Source: a virus
Virus record (IMG/VR): IMGVR_UViG_3300008339_000081
Span: 1-54,072 of that record
Length of the DNA stretch: 54,072 nucleotides
Reading direction: 5' to 3' (one strand)
Under the pieces are notes generated by a model that made no database searches, was not told the origin of the DNA, and saw nothing but the letters and a program-made list of their open reading frames with translations. This document shows, one piece after another, positions 20,165-29,876 of this stretch; the first letter of the stretch is position 1; the number at the start of each line of letters is the position of its first letter. A program made the position numbers and the translations under genes.

Positions 20165-20755
20165 ATGGCATACACAAAAGAACAAATCGAAGCAGCTGTA
20201 AAAGCAAAAGGTTATGTATGGTTCGAAGGAACTAAAGATTACGATCTAAATATTGTTGGTGTTCGTAACTCAGCAACAGGTAACAAAGTTACAAACGTAT
20301 TTGATGATACAATGACTGTATCTTACAAAGTAGGTGGTAACTGGGTATTTAAACAATGGCAGTGCACAACTGATCCAGGTACTAAAGGTGTAAAAGAATT
20401 TCACAACGCAGCAGGTGTTGCTCGTTTAGTTGAAGGACAATATCGTGGTTCACACACTTTAGGTTTACACCAAGGTAAATATGAGGCTTTAAAACAAGCT
20501 AAACCAGTTAAAGTTTATCGTGATGCAAACAAAGACATGACTTATGATGAAACTAAAATACAAGAAGGTATTTTTGGTATTAATATTCATAAAGCAGGTG
20601 TTGATTCTACTTATGTAGAAAACTGGTCTGAAGGATGTCAAGTGTTTAAAAAAGCAGCTGATTTTGAAGCATTCATGGTTATTGCTCGTGAAGCAGCTAA
20701 AATCCATGGCCCATCATTTACTTATACTTTAATTGAAAGTGCTGATATTAAGTAA
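20165..20755 (+). CDS. Endolysin-like cell-wall enzyme, H...SxGC type
   Basis: A 196-residue protein starting MAYTKEQIEA. I choose ATG 20165 over an upstream in-frame ATG at 20114 because the late motif lies between them. GINIHKAG (His 142) and WSEGCQVF (Ser 155, Gly 157, Cys 158) form the His...Ser-x-Gly-Cys arrangement of YkuD-like L,D-transpeptidases and related phage lysins. An N-terminal helix (IEAAVKAKGYVWFEGTKDY) is common in this type. Likely role: peptidoglycan cleavage at lysis or entry. Confidence 0.65.
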   Translation: MAYTKEQIEAAVKAKGYVWFEGTKDYDLNIVGVRNSATGNKVTNVFDDTMTVSYKVGGNWVFKQWQCTTDPGTKGVKEFHNAAGVARLVEGQYRGSHTLGLHQGKYEALKQAKPVKVYRDANKDMTYDETKIQEGIFGINIHKAGVDSTYVENWSEGCQVFKKAADFEAFMVIAREAAKIHGPSFTYTLIESADIK

Positions 20756-20856
20756 TGAAAAGTCAACCTAAAAAACGCAACAGAAAAAACGTTTTAAAAA
20801 ATATAAAACGTATACAAGAAAATCGTAAAGTAATTGCTTCTTTAAAAGCTAACTAA
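20755..20856 (+). CDS. Small basic protein
   Basis: A 33-residue, strongly basic peptide (starts MKSQPKKRNR). It overlaps the preceding stop by one base, so it is likely coupled to the endolysin-like gene. Function unknown. Confidence 0.45.
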   Translation: MKSQPKKRNRKNVLKNIKRIQENRKVIASLKAN

Positions 20857-20867
20857 GTGACCAAATT

Positions 20868-20921
20868 ATGGAAGTAATAGAGGAAGAATATCCTGATTTT
20901 ATAGATAATTACGATATATAA
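20868..20921 (+). CDS. Possible acidic mini-peptide
   Basis: A 17-codon frame, MEVIEEEYPDFIDNYDI, shortly after the preceding gene. Its charge is opposite to the upstream basic peptide. Support is weak. Confidence 0.2.
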   Translation: MEVIEEEYPDFIDNYDI

Positions 20922-20940
20922 ATAAAAATTTATAACTGCC

Positions 20941-20949
20941 ATATTTATA
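20941..20949 (+). promoter_or_regulatory. Late-type promoter motif (second copy at 20962)
   Basis: ATATTTATA 19 bases before ATG 20968. A second ATATTTATG at 20962-20970 contains the start codon itself. Confidence 0.5.
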
Positions 20950-20967
20950 TGTATAAAAACTATATTT

Positions 20968-22059
20968 ATGGCAGTTTATAAAATATTTCCTGAAAAAAGC
21001 GCCACGTTGTATTCATATTATAATAGTCTTAATTCAGGATTAGATGAAATATTAGAATTAAGTACATTTTACACAATAACAAGTACCAATGAGGTATCAC
21101 GTTTGTTATTAAAATTTCCACAAAGCGAAATTACAGACGTAATAAGCAATAAAATTTCAGGAAGCACGTATGATGCCTACCTAAAACTATATCTAGCATA
21201 TGCTAGTGAAATTCCATTAGATTATACAATATATGGTTATCCTATATCCGGAAGTTGGAATGTGGGTACTGGTAAATTAGCTGATTCACCCATAACTACT
21301 GATGGTGTTAGTTGGAAATATAGAGATGAAATAAGTGGAAGTACATGGTTTGGCATAGGATTCCCAGCAGGAACAACAGGTTCATACACAGGTTCTAATT
21401 CAGGTGGTGGATTATGGTTTACTGGGTCATATGAAACTAGCCAATCCTTCAGTCACAATAGTTCAAAAGATATTGAATTAAAGGTAACCAATACTGTAAA
21501 TGCATGGTCAAGCTCTTCTATTTCTAATGAAGGATTTATAGTAAAACATTCAAATTCTATAGAATTTACCACTGCTTCTAAATTTGAAACTAAATACTTT
21601 TCAGCAGAGACTCATACTATATACCCACCTTGTTTAGAAATTCGTTGGAATGACTCAGTTTATAGTAGTTCATTAACGCAAATCACATCTGATTTAATAG
21701 TAGCTACTATAACAAATAATCAGAGCGAATATCAGCAAGACTCAGTACAACGTTTTAGAGTAAATGTAAGAGATAAATTTCCTACTAGGACTTTCCAAAC
21801 TGCTTCCGTATATTTGAATAATAAAATATTACCTTCTTCTTCATATTGGTCAATAAAAGATTTGGATACTGAAGAAATTATTGTAGATTTCGACACTAAT
21901 TATACAAAAATAAGTGCTGATTCACAAGGCAATTATTTTGATGTTTATATGAATGGATTACAACCAGAACGTTATTATCAATTACTAGTTAAAACAGTAT
22001 TGTCTAATAAAGAAGTTTTAGTTTTAAACCAAGATTATTATTTTAAAGTTATAAGATAA
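20968..22059 (+). CDS. Tail/baseplate structural protein, DNRLRE-like domain
   Basis: A 363-residue protein. The first 220 residues follow the pattern of DNRLRE/CBM96-type beta domains: 'LYSYYNSLNSGLDEI', strand pairs ending in LLKFP, a long stretch with YDAYLKLYLAYA, and IELKVTNTVNAWSS followed by GFIVKHS. Such domains occur in surface-binding proteins. The C-terminal part is a further strand domain (EYQQDSVQRFRVNVRDKFP onward). Place: start of the large tail block, one base overlapping the next gene. Confidence 0.6.
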   Translation: MAVYKIFPEKSATLYSYYNSLNSGLDEILELSTFYTITSTNEVSRLLLKFPQSEITDVISNKISGSTYDAYLKLYLAYASEIPLDYTIYGYPISGSWNVGTGKLADSPITTDGVSWKYRDEISGSTWFGIGFPAGTTGSYTGSNSGGGLWFTGSYETSQSFSHNSSKDIELKVTNTVNAWSSSSISNEGFIVKHSNSIEFTTASKFETKYFSAETHTIYPPCLEIRWNDSVYSSSLTQITSDLIVATITNNQSEYQQDSVQRFRVNVRDKFPTRTFQTASVYLNNKILPSSSYWSIKDLDTEEIIVDFDTNYTKISADSQGNYFDVYMNGLQPERYYQLLVKTVLSNKEVLVLNQDYYFKVIR

Positions 22060-22406
22060 TGTCTAAAATACCTATACAAAAACAGATATTTGACAAAGAT
22101 AATTTTCCTAAAGTAGTAGATACTCAATTTTCTCAATTAATTGATACTACACAAGGAGAAGATACTCTTAGTTTTACATTAGAGGATTTTTTTACGTTAT
22201 ATGAACAATTATTTTTTCAAATTCCTAAAGAAGGAGATGCAGATTCTCATAGATTTATCTTAGAAAAAGAAGCGGAATATTTAGGAATTAATTTAAACAC
22301 AGATGACGTTCAGGCGTTACTAGCAGAAATAACTACTTTAAGACAAGAAGTTTTAACAGCACAACAAACAATACAGACATTAACATCGGGTAGAAATGGC
22401 CAATAA
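22059..22406 (+). CDS. Small virion-region protein
   Basis: A 115-residue protein. The N-terminal two-thirds are globular and acidic, and the C-terminal 35 residues form a coiled coil (LLAEITTLRQEVLTAQQTIQ). It overlaps the giant tail gene by 11 bases. Position and conserved feel suggest a structural or assembly protein. Confidence 0.6.
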   Translation: MSKIPIQKQIFDKDNFPKVVDTQFSQLIDTTQGEDTLSFTLEDFFTLYEQLFFQIPKEGDADSHRFILEKEAEYLGINLNTDDVQALLAEITTLRQEVLTAQQTIQTLTSGRNGQ

Positions 22407-25400
22407 TATTCAGATAATAGGAAATATAACAGATACTGATATTGTCAGTAGATACTCAATAGATGATATTAGATTAATTGGAGTACAAGAAATTCAAAAC
22501 TATTTTGATCCTGATACAGATTATATAGAATATTTTATATACGATGTTAGTGGGGCTTCATTATTAGGATTAGATTACGCTTACAGTAAATTTAAACTTC
22601 CAACAGATTCAGGTTTAACCCCAGCATTTACTCCTGCTCCTAACTCAGAAAATCAAATAACAAATAGTGATTTAGGAACATTAAACTCTAATACACCGGA
22701 TACCGGTTCTTCATTTACCTCTATTGAAATCGATCCTGTAAAAGATTTACAAGATTCTGGGTATAGATCAGGTGAATTTAGAACACAATATAATTTCTTT
22801 AAAAATAAAGTAGGTTCACCTGATGATACATTTTTCTTAAAAAGAATATCAGCTGATAGAACAGAAATTAGTATAGCTTCTACTTCTAAATCAAATGAAG
22901 AAATAGAAACTATTGCTAATAGTTTAATAGATGAAATAAATTCATCTCCTTATTTTATTAATTATCTTGTTAACTTTGGTTTAAATACTCAAGTTATAAC
23001 GGTAAACATAGCTTTAGATAAAATAGATGCTGGGTATGAGATCCTATTTAAACTTTATGACCCTCTACCAGATAATATTATTGAAAAAGCAGATTTATGG
23101 GTAGTTGAAGAAAAAGTAAGCCCATATGCTTTTAGTATTAATTTAGATACTTTAATCTCTCCTCCACCACCATTAATGTTAAGAGGAGCTAATTTTAGTA
23201 TCCCTATTTCTAAAGAAATAAATACAATATCTACTCAATACTCAGGATATAATAACTTATTTTCATCATTACAACTCACACAATCTAATACTTATAATAA
23301 ATTATCAAATGCTTTAACATCAAATAGTATTGCTATTAATGTTGATTATACTGATTATGATAATTTTAGCTTTTTTGGTTCTGTAGAACAACGTTTGGAT
23401 GGATTTTACAATAAAGTAAAAGATATAGAAGACTACAGTAATCTTATTTTAAATTATTCATCTAGTGCCTCTTTTAATCCTTATCTTAAATTAGAGATTA
23501 ACAAATACTCAGCTAGTATTAATAATATTATTTCTAATTTTGATGGATACGAAACATATCTTTATTTTGAATCTACATCATACGCTTGGCCTAAATCCAC
23601 TTCAACACTACCATACACGTTATTTCCAACAGGGTCAACATCAGCATCAGTATGGTTTAATAATGCTATATCATCTGCTTCTATATATGATGAATTAAAT
23701 GCAAATAACTTAATCAATGGGATACCTACATACTTAAGAGATGATCCGGATAATAACCAGTATTTACTTTTCCTAAATATGATAGGCCATTATTTTGATA
23801 ATATTTGGATTCTACTAAAATCAGTAACTGACATTAATTTAGCTAATAATAATCCAAATAAAGGCATATCTAATGATTTAGTTTACCAAGTTTTAAAATC
23901 ATTAGGGATAGATTTATTTAACAGTAATGAAGGAGAAAGTTTAGAACAATATATAGTAGGTAATAATACCGGTAGTTTTATATATAGTGGTTCATTAACT
24001 GATTTCTCGGCTACAAGTAGCTACTTAAATAATATACCTAGAAAAGACTTAACATACGAATTATATAAACGAATATATCATAATTTACCTCTATTAGTTA
24101 AAACTAAAGGAACAACAGCTGGTTTACAAAACATAATAACTATGTTTGGTGTAACTAGTAGTATTTTAAATGTTAAAGAATATGGAGGTGAGTCAAAAAC
24201 TGAATATTTAAAAGGGTATAGTACAAACAAAGTTAGATTATCTGATACTATAAGTACAGGAAGCGTTTTATCTCCTTTAACTACTATCCAACAAATTCCA
24301 ACATCGTCTGTAGATTACTTAGATAATGATTTGCAGTTTGTAGATATATCGTTTTCACCCCAAACACAGATAGATTTATATATATCTCAATCTATATCTT
24401 CTAGTAATCCTTCATGGGATATGGATGAATATATAGGAGATCCTAGACAACAATATTACAACACTTATCCTGATTTAGATATTCAACGCAAAATATATTT
24501 TGAACAGGGAACAGGTTCATATTCTGGTTTTACTTCATCTTATTTAGATTACAACGGATTTATCCGTTTAATTCAGTTCTTTGATAATTCATTGTTTAAA
24601 ACACTAGAAAGTTTTGTACCTGCTCGTACAAGTTTATCTACTGGTATTACAATTAATTCACCTGTTTTAGAAAGGAATAAGTTTGCATATGCTAACCCTA
24701 CTACGAGCACAACTGAAAGTATACATGAGGGTGAAATCAATAGTGGAAGCATAGGATCAGAATATGGATTTTTATATGATAATCTACCAGATGATAAAGC
24801 AGCATATTATGATGGAGAAATAAGCGGTAGTAAAGTTAATTTATACGATACTTACTTTATACCAAGTAATGAAAATCCATACTTAACAGATATTGATGTT
24901 TGGAATTCACAACATGATGTTACTGAAAGTATAAGTCTTGAAAAATTTGCTTTATCTGATTATAATGTATTATTTAATAATGTATCTAGCAGTGTAACAT
25001 CTAGTGTTAGAAAAATAATAGAAAATCCAGGATTACCAGATATTGTTTTAGAACAAAAAACAAGCTCTATATCTTCTTCAGCTGAACTACAAGATTCGTA
25101 TTTATCTTTAACATCATATAAAAATTCTAGACACGATGGTAGCAAAATAATATCGTCTCGATATAATGAATTTACAAACGGTGACTCAGGTTCTTTTGGT
25201 CTAACATCAGCTATAGATAAATTTCAAGCATTTTTCTTAACATTTAAAGAAATTAGAGGTGCTTATCCTGAGTTAGTAAATAAATCAACATTATGGATTA
25301 ATAGTTTAGTTGATAAAGATGGTAATCAAACAACTGTAAATTTTAGTACAGGCTCAGCATACTATTATAATTTAATTAATAATTTTGTAAAAGATAGTGT

Positions 25401-26151
25401 TGTTAACTTACAAATCACTACACTCCCAGCTGGGTCATCTCAAACAGATTTAGATCAATCAACAACAGTATATAGACCTGCTTTATTATGGCCTAAAGTC
25501 ATATTAACTAATGAATCAGGAAGTAATACTACTCTTGGATATCCTCAGTGGGTGACCGCTTCTTTAGCATTTTATGAAAGTAATAGTACTGGTAGTATTA
25601 TTAATAAAAGACAACTTACTCGATTAGAGGCATCTTGGTCTTTTGGAGCTAATAGTAGAAATGTATTAACAGCTTCTAGTGATTTAGCGTCTATATTTTA
25701 TTATTCAAAAAATGCTGGAACAATTTATAGTGATTTAAATTATCCATGGGCTCAAGATATAACATCTCAAAGTTTTGCTGGAGTTGGTGGATACGACACT
25801 CCTATACCAACTATACCTAAAGTAGGTCAAGAAATTAGATTTTTACAAAATGAAGATTATGTATACAATATAATATCTTTTGATATGACTCCTCCTGTAA
25901 TATTTACCCCAGCATTTTTTTATCTTTATCTTTATTTAGATAAATCAATTTCAACTAATTTAACAGCAACTACTATTAATAATGGATATTTAATTAGAGA
26001 ATATCAAATAGACCCATCTAAACTAGTAATAAACGCCCCCAAATTAGTAGGTAATGCCCCAGGGTATATGACACCACAATATATGTCTCCTGAATTAGCC
26101 ACTAATTTAAATGGCGTTGTTGAAACTTTAAAAGAAAACGGAATATTATAA
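22396..26151 (+). CDS. Giant tail/baseplate structural protein
   Basis: A 1251-residue, Ser/Tyr/Asn-rich protein, the largest in the window. The central segment YKRIYHNLPLLVKTKGTTAG (near residue 560), followed by LQNIITMFGVTSSILNVKEYGG, is a hallmark of large tail proteins of Bacteroidota and marine T4-like phages. The rest is mostly beta. It probably occupies the place of the large outer wedge proteins (gp7/gp10 in T4), but I cannot say which. Confidence 0.65.
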   Translation: MANNIQIIGNITDTDIVSRYSIDDIRLIGVQEIQNYFDPDTDYIEYFIYDVSGASLLGLDYAYSKFKLPTDSGLTPAFTPAPNSENQITNSDLGTLNSNTPDTGSSFTSIEIDPVKDLQDSGYRSGEFRTQYNFFKNKVGSPDDTFFLKRISADRTEISIASTSKSNEEIETIANSLIDEINSSPYFINYLVNFGLNTQVITVNIALDKIDAGYEILFKLYDPLPDNIIEKADLWVVEEKVSPYAFSINLDTLISPPPPLMLRGANFSIPISKEINTISTQYSGYNNLFSSLQLTQSNTYNKLSNALTSNSIAINVDYTDYDNFSFFGSVEQRLDGFYNKVKDIEDYSNLILNYSSSASFNPYLKLEINKYSASINNIISNFDGYETYLYFESTSYAWPKSTSTLPYTLFPTGSTSASVWFNNAISSASIYDELNANNLINGIPTYLRDDPDNNQYLLFLNMIGHYFDNIWILLKSVTDINLANNNPNKGISNDLVYQVLKSLGIDLFNSNEGESLEQYIVGNNTGSFIYSGSLTDFSATSSYLNNIPRKDLTYELYKRIYHNLPLLVKTKGTTAGLQNIITMFGVTSSILNVKEYGGESKTEYLKGYSTNKVRLSDTISTGSVLSPLTTIQQIPTSSVDYLDNDLQFVDISFSPQTQIDLYISQSISSSNPSWDMDEYIGDPRQQYYNTYPDLDIQRKIYFEQGTGSYSGFTSSYLDYNGFIRLIQFFDNSLFKTLESFVPARTSLSTGITINSPVLERNKFAYANPTTSTTESIHEGEINSGSIGSEYGFLYDNLPDDKAAYYDGEISGSKVNLYDTYFIPSNENPYLTDIDVWNSQHDVTESISLEKFALSDYNVLFNNVSSSVTSSVRKIIENPGLPDIVLEQKTSSISSSAELQDSYLSLTSYKNSRHDGSKIISSRYNEFTNGDSGSFGLTSAIDKFQAFFLTFKEIRGAYPELVNKSTLWINSLVDKDGNQTTVNFSTGSAYYYNLINNFVKDSVVNLQITTLPAGSSQTDLDQSTTVYRPALLWPKVILTNESGSNTTLGYPQWVTASLAFYESNSTGSIINKRQLTRLEASWSFGANSRNVLTASSDLASIFYYSKNAGTIYSDLNYPWAQDITSQSFAGVGGYDTPIPTIPKVGQEIRFLQNEDYVYNIISFDMTPPVIFTPAFFYLYLYLDKSISTNLTATTINNGYLIREYQIDPSKLVINAPKLVGNAPGYMTPQYMSPELATNLNGVVETLKENGIL

Positions 26152-26159
26152 TATTTATA
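26151..26159 (+). promoter_or_regulatory. Late-type promoter motif
   Basis: ATATTTATA starting in the stop codon of the giant tail gene, 19 bases before ATG 26179. Confidence 0.5.
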
Positions 26160-26178
26160 ACAGTAAAAATATACACAA

Positions 26179-26832
26179 ATGGCTATATTAAATCCTACAA
26201 CAATAACAGTAGACGCAATTTTAACCACAAAAGGACGCCAATTATTAGCGCGTAATGATGGTTCATTTCAAATAACTCAATTTGCTTTAGCAGATGACGA
26301 GATTGATTATACATTATATAATCCTGATCATCCATCAGGCTCAGCATATTATGGACAAGCTATTGAGGCTACCCCTGTATTAGAAGCTATACCTAATGAT
26401 ACTCAAATGATGAGATATAAATTAGTAACACTTCCACGTGGAACAGCTAAATTACCTGTTATTAATATTGGGTACAATAGTATTACCATTAAACAAGGAG
26501 CTTCATTAACTATTACTCCTCAAACATTAAATTATCTAGGAGCCACTAGTACATTTGAAAGTAGTGGATACACAGTTACTGTAGCAGACGGAAGATTATT
26601 ATCATCTTTCCAAGGTACTGGTATAACCACAACAACTCCTGGAACTACTTTAAATACAACAACTGGAGCTACATTATCTGTAACCCAAGTAGGAACATCG
26701 TTTACCATTACAGGTACAACAATCAATACATTATATGGCACAACATTGACATCATTAACTACAACTATTACAGTAGTAGGTAGAGATAGTGGTGCTAGAA
26801 TTACTATTCCTTTAGTTGTAAATAAAATCTAA
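26179..26832 (+). CDS. Conserved virion structural protein
   Basis: A 217-residue protein. The N-terminal half (MAILNPTTITVDAILTTKGR, then FALADDEIDYTLYNP, then MRYKLVTLPRGTAKLP) is a pattern I recognise from T4-like phages of aquatic bacteria as a virion protein. The C-terminal 120 residues are Thr/Ile-rich with strand periodicity, resembling an Ig-like domain. Probably part of the tail or neck; exact place unknown. Confidence 0.6.
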   Translation: MAILNPTTITVDAILTTKGRQLLARNDGSFQITQFALADDEIDYTLYNPDHPSGSAYYGQAIEATPVLEAIPNDTQMMRYKLVTLPRGTAKLPVINIGYNSITIKQGASLTITPQTLNYLGATSTFESSGYTVTVADGRLLSSFQGTGITTTTPGTTLNTTTGATLSVTQVGTSFTITGTTINTLYGTTLTSLTTTITVVGRDSGARITIPLVVNKI

Positions 26833-26844
26833 AAATAATAAAAT

Positions 26845-27831
26845 ATGTCATTTATAAGATACGCACAAGACGATTCAGTAGTAAGTTCAGAAACCGTAGT
26901 AAGAGGTTTATTTAGTAATGATGCTAATACATTATCTACATTCTTTACAGCAAGTAGTAACACAGAATATTATTTGAATGTATACGATTTAGTTACTTCT
27001 AATCCTTCATCATCTGTTCAATTTACTGTACAATATGGTAATTTATACGGTTCAGGCTCAGCTTTAATTAATTCATCTGTAACAGGCTCATCTCCAAGTC
27101 GTATTGTTTACGGACAGTATAGAAATTTAGTTTACGGTACTGAAACTGTAAATTTTAGTTTTGATGGAACTACAACAGCAGAAGATATATATGTTATTAA
27201 TTATTCAAGAGCTAGATATAAAGAATCATTACTTCCTGGAGCCTTAAATATAAGGCTTAGATCAGGTAGTGCTCAAATATTTTTAACAGATGACAGTAAC
27301 GAATCTAGTACAGCTAATTTTATTGGCGAAAACAGATATTACAATATAATCAGTGGTAGTAATGGATCAGCTTTTACTTCAAGTGCTGCTTCAACATATT
27401 ATGGATTTATGTTTCCTGATCTTAACATTGTAGTTTTAAAAGCAAGTGGGTCTAACTCAGTAGCATCTTTTGTTGCACCTGTTACTAAATCATTTGCTAG
27501 TAATAACAATCAAGGAAAAATATTTAATGCTATTTCAGCTTCAGGAGTAGCAGGAAATCCAATGACTGCTAAATCAGCAGAAACAGTATCTTCTCGTTAT
27601 TTCTTTACTCGTGTAAAAAATAGTGAATTTAATTATACTACTAATCCTTCTATTATAGATTCAAATGGTAATTTATTATATACTAGCTTAGTTAATAATC
27701 CACAAACGTATATTACAACTGTTGGTATGTACAATGATAATAATGAATTATTAGCTGTAGCTAAATTATCAAGACCATTAGTTAAAGATTTTACTAAAGA
27801 GGCATTAATTAGAATTAAATTAGATTACTAA
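26845..27831 (+). CDS. Tail structural protein, paralogue A
   Basis: A 328-residue, Ser-rich, beta-type protein. Its last 60 residues share a clear pattern with the next gene: a 'VKNSEFNYTTNPSI' stretch, then TTVGMYNDNNELLAVAKLSRP (versus TSIGLYNDDDDLLAVAKLAKP). This C-terminal domain is common in T4-like virion proteins. The N-terminal domains differ, suggesting duplication and divergence of tail or fibre-attachment proteins. Confidence 0.6.
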   Translation: MSFIRYAQDDSVVSSETVVRGLFSNDANTLSTFFTASSNTEYYLNVYDLVTSNPSSSVQFTVQYGNLYGSGSALINSSVTGSSPSRIVYGQYRNLVYGTETVNFSFDGTTTAEDIYVINYSRARYKESLLPGALNIRLRSGSAQIFLTDDSNESSTANFIGENRYYNIISGSNGSAFTSSAASTYYGFMFPDLNIVVLKASGSNSVASFVAPVTKSFASNNNQGKIFNAISASGVAGNPMTAKSAETVSSRYFFTRVKNSEFNYTTNPSIIDSNGNLLYTSLVNNPQTYITTVGMYNDNNELLAVAKLSRPLVKDFTKEALIRIKLDY

Positions 27832-27840
27832 TAAAAATGC

Positions 27841-28860
27841 ATGAGCGCGTTCAAACAGCTTTTCAAATCGGATACTACAGTAACCCCCTACACAGCTAAT
27901 AAGCTATGGTCATTCTCTTATAATGCTACTCCCAATGATGGATATATTACCTACTATATAGGTACTAATACATCATTTTCAACTAGTGGTTCAACTACAA
28001 CTAATGGAGAATACCAATCTTTAGTTTATACAATAGCTAACCAACTTTATTACCAATCTTATACTAGTTCACTAAACACACAATCATTAGCGGTATCAGT
28101 ATATTACGAATCAGCCTCTTCTCAAAGACCTACTTCATCTTATTACAAATATGGAGAATTAAATATAATTAAAAATTTTCCTTCAAGTTCTGGAGATAGA
28201 ATAGGTCTATTAGGTATTAGTAGTGATTTATACGGTAACAGTATTTTGCCATATAGTTTTAGAGTATCTTCATCTTTAATAGTAATGATTGATGATGGAC
28301 AAGGTAATTTATACGATGTTACTTATATTCCTACATTATATGTAGATAGTTTATATGTAAACCCATATTATGCTTTATCTACAGGTTATATATCATCTAG
28401 CTATCTTACATCATCATATCTAACCGAAGACGGAAGTGATTTTGTTCCTATTCATATAGGTAATATATTTTATGGTCAAGGAATGTGTGTTATAACTAAC
28501 AACGATTATATTAATTTCTTAAGTTCTCCTGTATTTCCTATTGGAGTTGAATTTCAAAATGATTACACTATTTATGAAACTGAAGTAAGGTGTATAGTTA
28601 AGGAAAGTGAATTTAATGCTAGTTATAATCCATCAATGCAAGCTGGAACAATAACAAGCGCTAGCATATCTAGTTCAGTATTTTATTATAATGATGGAAC
28701 TTTAAAAGATTTTGCTACGGGATCTGATTTTTCTCCTTATGTAACATCTATTGGTTTATATAACGATGATGATGATTTATTAGCGGTAGCTAAATTAGCC
28801 AAACCTATTCTTATATCACCAAATACAGACATGGCTTTTATTGTTAAATATGATGTTTAA
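27841..28860 (+). CDS. Tail structural protein, paralogue B
   Basis: A 339-residue, Ser/Tyr-rich beta protein, starting nine bases after paralogue A and sharing its C-terminal domain (VKESEFNASYNPSM, then LYNDDDDLLAVAKLAKP). It overlaps the kinase-like gene by 11 bases. Probable outer tail or fibre-network component. Confidence 0.6.
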   Translation: MSAFKQLFKSDTTVTPYTANKLWSFSYNATPNDGYITYYIGTNTSFSTSGSTTTNGEYQSLVYTIANQLYYQSYTSSLNTQSLAVSVYYESASSQRPTSSYYKYGELNIIKNFPSSSGDRIGLLGISSDLYGNSILPYSFRVSSSLIVMIDDGQGNLYDVTYIPTLYVDSLYVNPYYALSTGYISSSYLTSSYLTEDGSDFVPIHIGNIFYGQGMCVITNNDYINFLSSPVFPIGVEFQNDYTIYETEVRCIVKESEFNASYNPSMQAGTITSASISSSVFYYNDGTLKDFATGSDFSPYVTSIGLYNDDDDLLAVAKLAKPILISPNTDMAFIVKYDV

Positions 28861-29389
28861 TGAATTAAATACAAAACAAAAACCAAGAATGGGTAGCGGT
28901 ACGTATAAAGACGTATACAACCTATCAACCCGTCCTGATTTAGTTATAAAAGTATTTGATAGATTAAGTAATGAAAGTATATATGATGTTCAAGAAGAAG
29001 AACAATTAGGTAAAAAATATCCTGATCTGTTTGCTAAAATTGAAAAAGTAAACTACGAAAAAGGATATATGATTCAACAAAAACTAGATGTAGATAAATT
29101 TAGAAAAGACGTTGATAGTCTTAAACAAGAAATAGTGTTTGAGACTCCTAGTTTTAGTAATATAGATATAGTAGCTTATTTATTTAGACATTTAGAAAAT
29201 AATAATAAAGATGCTATAAAAGTTATTAAAGATATTTTAAAAGATAATAATAATAAAAAATTTTATAATAAATTAATTACGTATTTATCTAAATTATCTA
29301 AAGTTAAAAGAGAAATGTATGGAATTGATGCAAACAGAGAAAATTTTGGATATGATAAACAAGACAATATAAAAATATTAGATATATAA
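28850..29389 (+). CDS. Truncated protein-kinase-like protein
   Basis: A 179-residue protein starting MMFNELNTKQ (the frame also has an upstream TTG). Residues 14-35 (MGSGTYKDVYNL, then DLVIKVF) match a kinase glycine loop and the ATP-binding Lys (residue 34). The end, GIDANRENFGYDKQDNIKIL, resembles the catalytic-loop/DFG region, D-x-N-x-x-N-F-G then I-K-I-L-D. It is much shorter than a full kinase, with no visible C-lobe beyond the DFG-like Asp at the very C-terminus, so it may be a minimal kinase or pseudokinase. Similar proteins occur in other T4-like phages. Confidence 0.5.
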   Translation: MMFNELNTKQKPRMGSGTYKDVYNLSTRPDLVIKVFDRLSNESIYDVQEEEQLGKKYPDLFAKIEKVNYEKGYMIQQKLDVDKFRKDVDSLKQEIVFETPSFSNIDIVAYLFRHLENNNKDAIKVIKDILKDNNNKKFYNKLITYLSKLSKVKREMYGIDANRENFGYDKQDNIKILDI

Positions 29390-29390
29390 T

Positions 29391-29852
29391 ATGTTTCAAA
29401 TACAATTAGTTTTGACAGTTGAAGATTTAATTAACGACGAATCATTTGACCCAACCCAATATGAGGGTTATATTTACATGACTACTAACTTAGAAACAGG
29501 TCGTAGTTATATTGGTAAGAAAAATTTCTTTCATAAAAATAATGTTAAATTAGGTAAAAAAGAATTAGCCAACTTACCAGTTACACGTGGTAGAACTAAA
29601 CAAACTAAATTAGTAGTAAAACCAAGTGACTGGAAAACATATTATGGTTCGTCACAAGAAATAAAAGAGGATCTAAAGAAATATCCTAAAGATAAATTCA
29701 TACGAGTAATATTAAAACTTTGCAAAACCAAGAAAGAATTAACATATTACGAGTGCAAATACCTATTCCAGTATGGAGTATTAGAAGATTCAACCAAATG
29801 GATTAATGATAATATTCTTGGAAAGTTTTACACAAAAGATTTGATTGGCTAA
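29391..29852 (+). CDS. GIY-YIG nuclease-like protein
   Basis: A 153-residue protein. YEGYIYMTTNLETGRSYIGK (residues 24-43) is a GIY-YIG core, followed by WKTYYGSSQEI, typical of T4-like phage members of the family. This family cuts DNA; in phages some are homing enzymes and others serve recombination. No DNA-binding extension such as NUMOD is seen. It is one base after the kinase-like gene, and its last codons supply the -33 box for the primase gene. Confidence 0.65.
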   Translation: MFQIQLVLTVEDLINDESFDPTQYEGYIYMTTNLETGRSYIGKKNFFHKNNVKLGKKELANLPVTRGRTKQTKLVVKPSDWKTYYGSSQEIKEDLKKYPKDKFIRVILKLCKTKKELTYYECKYLFQYGVLEDSTKWINDNILGKFYTKDLIG

Positions 29853-29870
29853 ATAAAGTTTGTATATTCC
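29847..29870 (+). promoter_or_regulatory. Early-type promoter, imperfect
   Basis: GGCTA (29847) and TATATTCC (29863-29870) at the standard 16-base spacing; both boxes differ slightly from consensus. It precedes the primase ATG 29877 by six bases. Confidence 0.45.
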
Positions 29871-29876
29871 ATCAAA

